NCBI GenBank assembly: GCA_018901375.1
Contig: JAHIEP010000089.1
Location: forward strand, 1 to 5,185
From: Nanobdellota archaeon
GTDB lineage: Archaea; Nanobdellota; Nanobdellia; Pacearchaeales; GW2011-AR1
DNA length: 5,185 nt
Reading direction: 5' to 3'
Below, piece by piece: positions 4,529 through 5,185 of the stretch (positions within the stretch are counted from its first letter, which is position 1; each line of letters starts with the position of its first letter). Below the pieces are notes generated by a model. It did not search any database, was not told where the DNA came from, and worked only from the letters and a program-made list of their open reading frames with translations. The translations under genes and the position numbers were made by a program.

Positions 4529-4621
4529 CGCCAACTCAAACCTATTCTCTATTCTCTAATTTCTATTTTCTCTTTAAGCCCGCCAACTCAAACCTATTCT
4601 CTATTTTCTAATCTCTCCAGC
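4529..4621. repeat. 32-nt direct repeat with CTA heptamers (tract 5)
   Basis: Two copies of a 32-nt block at 4529-4560 and 4581-4612, 31 of 32 identical and 52 nt apart. Each begins CGCCAACTCAAAC and continues as 7-nt units: CTATTCT, CTATTCT, CTAATTT, CTATTTT, CTCTTTA in the first stretch; CTATTCT, CTATTTT, CTAATCT, CTCCAGC in the second. It occupies the divergent gap between the signal peptidase promoter and the palindrome of the AbrB-type gene. I see no gene in it. Confidence 0.85.
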
Positions 4622-4670
4622 CGTATATACTTAAAAAACTTCGAAAAGTTTTTAAAGTATATACGGCTGG
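4617..4670. promoter_or_regulatory. Long palindrome over the AbrB-type promoter (likely operator)
   Basis: Arms of 25 nt (4617-4641 and 4646-4670) with one A-A mismatch (4633/4654) and the loop CGAA. The outer arms carry CCAGCCGTATATAC and its complement; the inner part is AT-rich. It ends 7 nt before the ATG at 4678 and contains the likely TATA element TTTTTAAAG (4649-4657), so a protein bound here would block TBP. Autoregulation by the dimeric AbrB-fold product downstream is the simplest reading (inference). As RNA it would not lie in a leaderless message. Confidence 0.7.
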
Positions 4671-4677
4671 TATACAC

Positions 4678-5061
4678 ATGACCAGTATTCAAACTAATTC
4701 AAAGGAAGTTGGTAAGAAACCTTGGGTTCTTACAGACATTTTCGAAAACACAATCCTCTGCAAAAACTGCAACAAAAAAATGCAACCAGCGACGCTGATA
4801 AAAAACGGCTTCCAACTAAGAGCACTCGCCTGCGACAAATGCAAAAACCAAATCACCCACCCACAAGACTTAAAAGAATACGAAGATTTCCAAACGCTCA
4901 AGAAAAAAAGCTTCAAAGTAAAATTAAGATACGTAGGAAATTCATACGCCGTATCAATCCCCAGAGAAATCATCGATTTCATGAACGAACAAGAAAAACA
5001 AATGAACGAAATGGTCGACCTCTGCATGGAAGATTTTCACCGTCTCTCCCTAAACTTTTAG
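4678..5061 (+). CDS. Zinc-ribbon plus SpoVT/AbrB-fold DNA-binding protein
   Basis: A 127-aa putative transcription regulator. A zinc ribbon lies at about 26-57 with Cys28, Cys31, Cys52 and Cys55 (LCKNCNKK, then ACDKCKNQ). A swapped-hairpin AbrB/MazE-type domain starts at about 79: FKVKLRYVGNSYAVSIPREI is the hallmark K-x-R-x-V-G-N-S-x-x-V-x-I-P-x-E pattern. AbrB-fold proteins dimerise on DNA. No toxin gene adjoins it within the window, so an antitoxin role is not supported. The start is set by the TATA element in the palindrome, about 25 nt upstream. The first 22 or so codons use T/G endings (GTT, GGT, AAG, CCT, CTT), unlike the A/C-ending remainder, and resemble the repeat unit that follows the stop. 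The TAG stop is directly followed in frame by that repeat. Confidence 0.88.
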   Translation: MTSIQTNSKEVGKKPWVLTDIFENTILCKNCNKKMQPATLIKNGFQLRALACDKCKNQITHPQDLKEYEDFQTLKKKSFKVKLRYVGNSYAVSIPREIIDFMNEQEKQMNEMVDLCMEDFHRLSLNF

Positions 5062-5185
5062 GAAGTTAACAAGAAACCTCGTCCACCTAAAGAGGAAGTT
5101 AACAAGAAACCTCGTCCACCTAAAGAGGAAGTTAACAAGAAACCTCGTCCACCTAAAGAGGAAGTTAACAAGAAACCTCGTCCAC
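5061..5185. repeat. 33-nt perfect tandem repeat, at least 3.8 copies
   Basis: Copies start at 5061, 5094, 5127 and 5160 (the last cut by the window edge after 26 nt), with no spacers and no mismatches. In the frame of the upstream gene each unit reads EVNKKPRPPKE (GAA GTT AAC AAG AAA CCT, then CGT CCA CCT AAA GAG) with no stop and no ATG, GTG or TTG. A second + frame and two minus frames are also open. Identical copies imply recent expansion or homogenisation. It may be coding for a Lys/Pro-rich tail or be a non-coding satellite. Confidence 0.92.

Noticed and set aside
4678..5061. Antitoxin of a MazEF/VapBC-type pair
   Set aside because: The AbrB fold is shared with antitoxins, but no toxin gene is seen on either side and a zinc ribbon is fused to it, which suits a regulator better.
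5061..5185. CRISPR array
   Set aside because: The 33-nt units are contiguous and identical, with no spacers between them, so this is a plain tandem repeat.

Overview
The window looks like chromosomal DNA of a small-genome archaeon, most likely a DPANN lineage (Woesearchaeota or Pacearchaeota type; the lineage is my inference). The reasons are: TATA boxes about 20-35 nt upstream of most start codons with almost no Shine-Dalgarno sequences (leaderless transcripts); a signal peptidase with the archaeal/ER-type Ser-His-Asp motifs; transcription factor S; a zinc-ribbon plus AbrB-fold regulator; and very small genes. The + strand is rich in A and C almost everywhere, whichever strand carries the gene, so minus-strand genes use G/T-ending codons and plus-strand genes use A/C-ending codons.

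Layout. 1-104 (minus) is the N-terminus of a membrane-anchored protein running off the left edge; its GTG start overlaps the stop of serS. 101-1393 (minus) is seryl-tRNA synthetase. 1597-2277 (plus) is a single-pass membrane protein of unknown function, with CTA-led heptamer arrays on both sides and a hairpin terminator after it. 2423-2689 (plus) is an 88-aa winged-helix regulator. 2690-3263 is an apparent insertion. It carries a TATA promoter, a 38-aa lysine-rich ORF and an overlapping membrane-anchored protein of about 143 aa, and it is closed by a second copy of the last 42 nt of the winged-helix gene. 3340-3414 is tRNA-Lys(CTT). 3528-3836 (minus) is transcription factor S. 3904-4482 (minus) is a signal peptidase I whose start is probably internal to the longest ORF. 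4617-4670 is a 25-bp-arm palindrome holding the promoter of a zinc-ribbon/AbrB regulator (4678-5061, plus). From 5061 to the right edge there is a 33-nt tandem repeat.

The informational genes (serS, tRNA-Lys, tfs) and the secretion gene are ordinary housekeeping. The points of most interest are: (a) the insertion at the 3' end of the winged-helix gene, with an att-like 42-nt duplication whose coding differences are all synonymous and a cargo that lacks the local strand skew; (b) five separate 7-8-nt-period arrays at gene ends and in intergenic gaps; (c) a 33-nt repeat that continues the AbrB-type reading frame past its TAG stop and resembles the 5' end of that same gene; and (d) the palindromic promoter of the AbrB-type gene.
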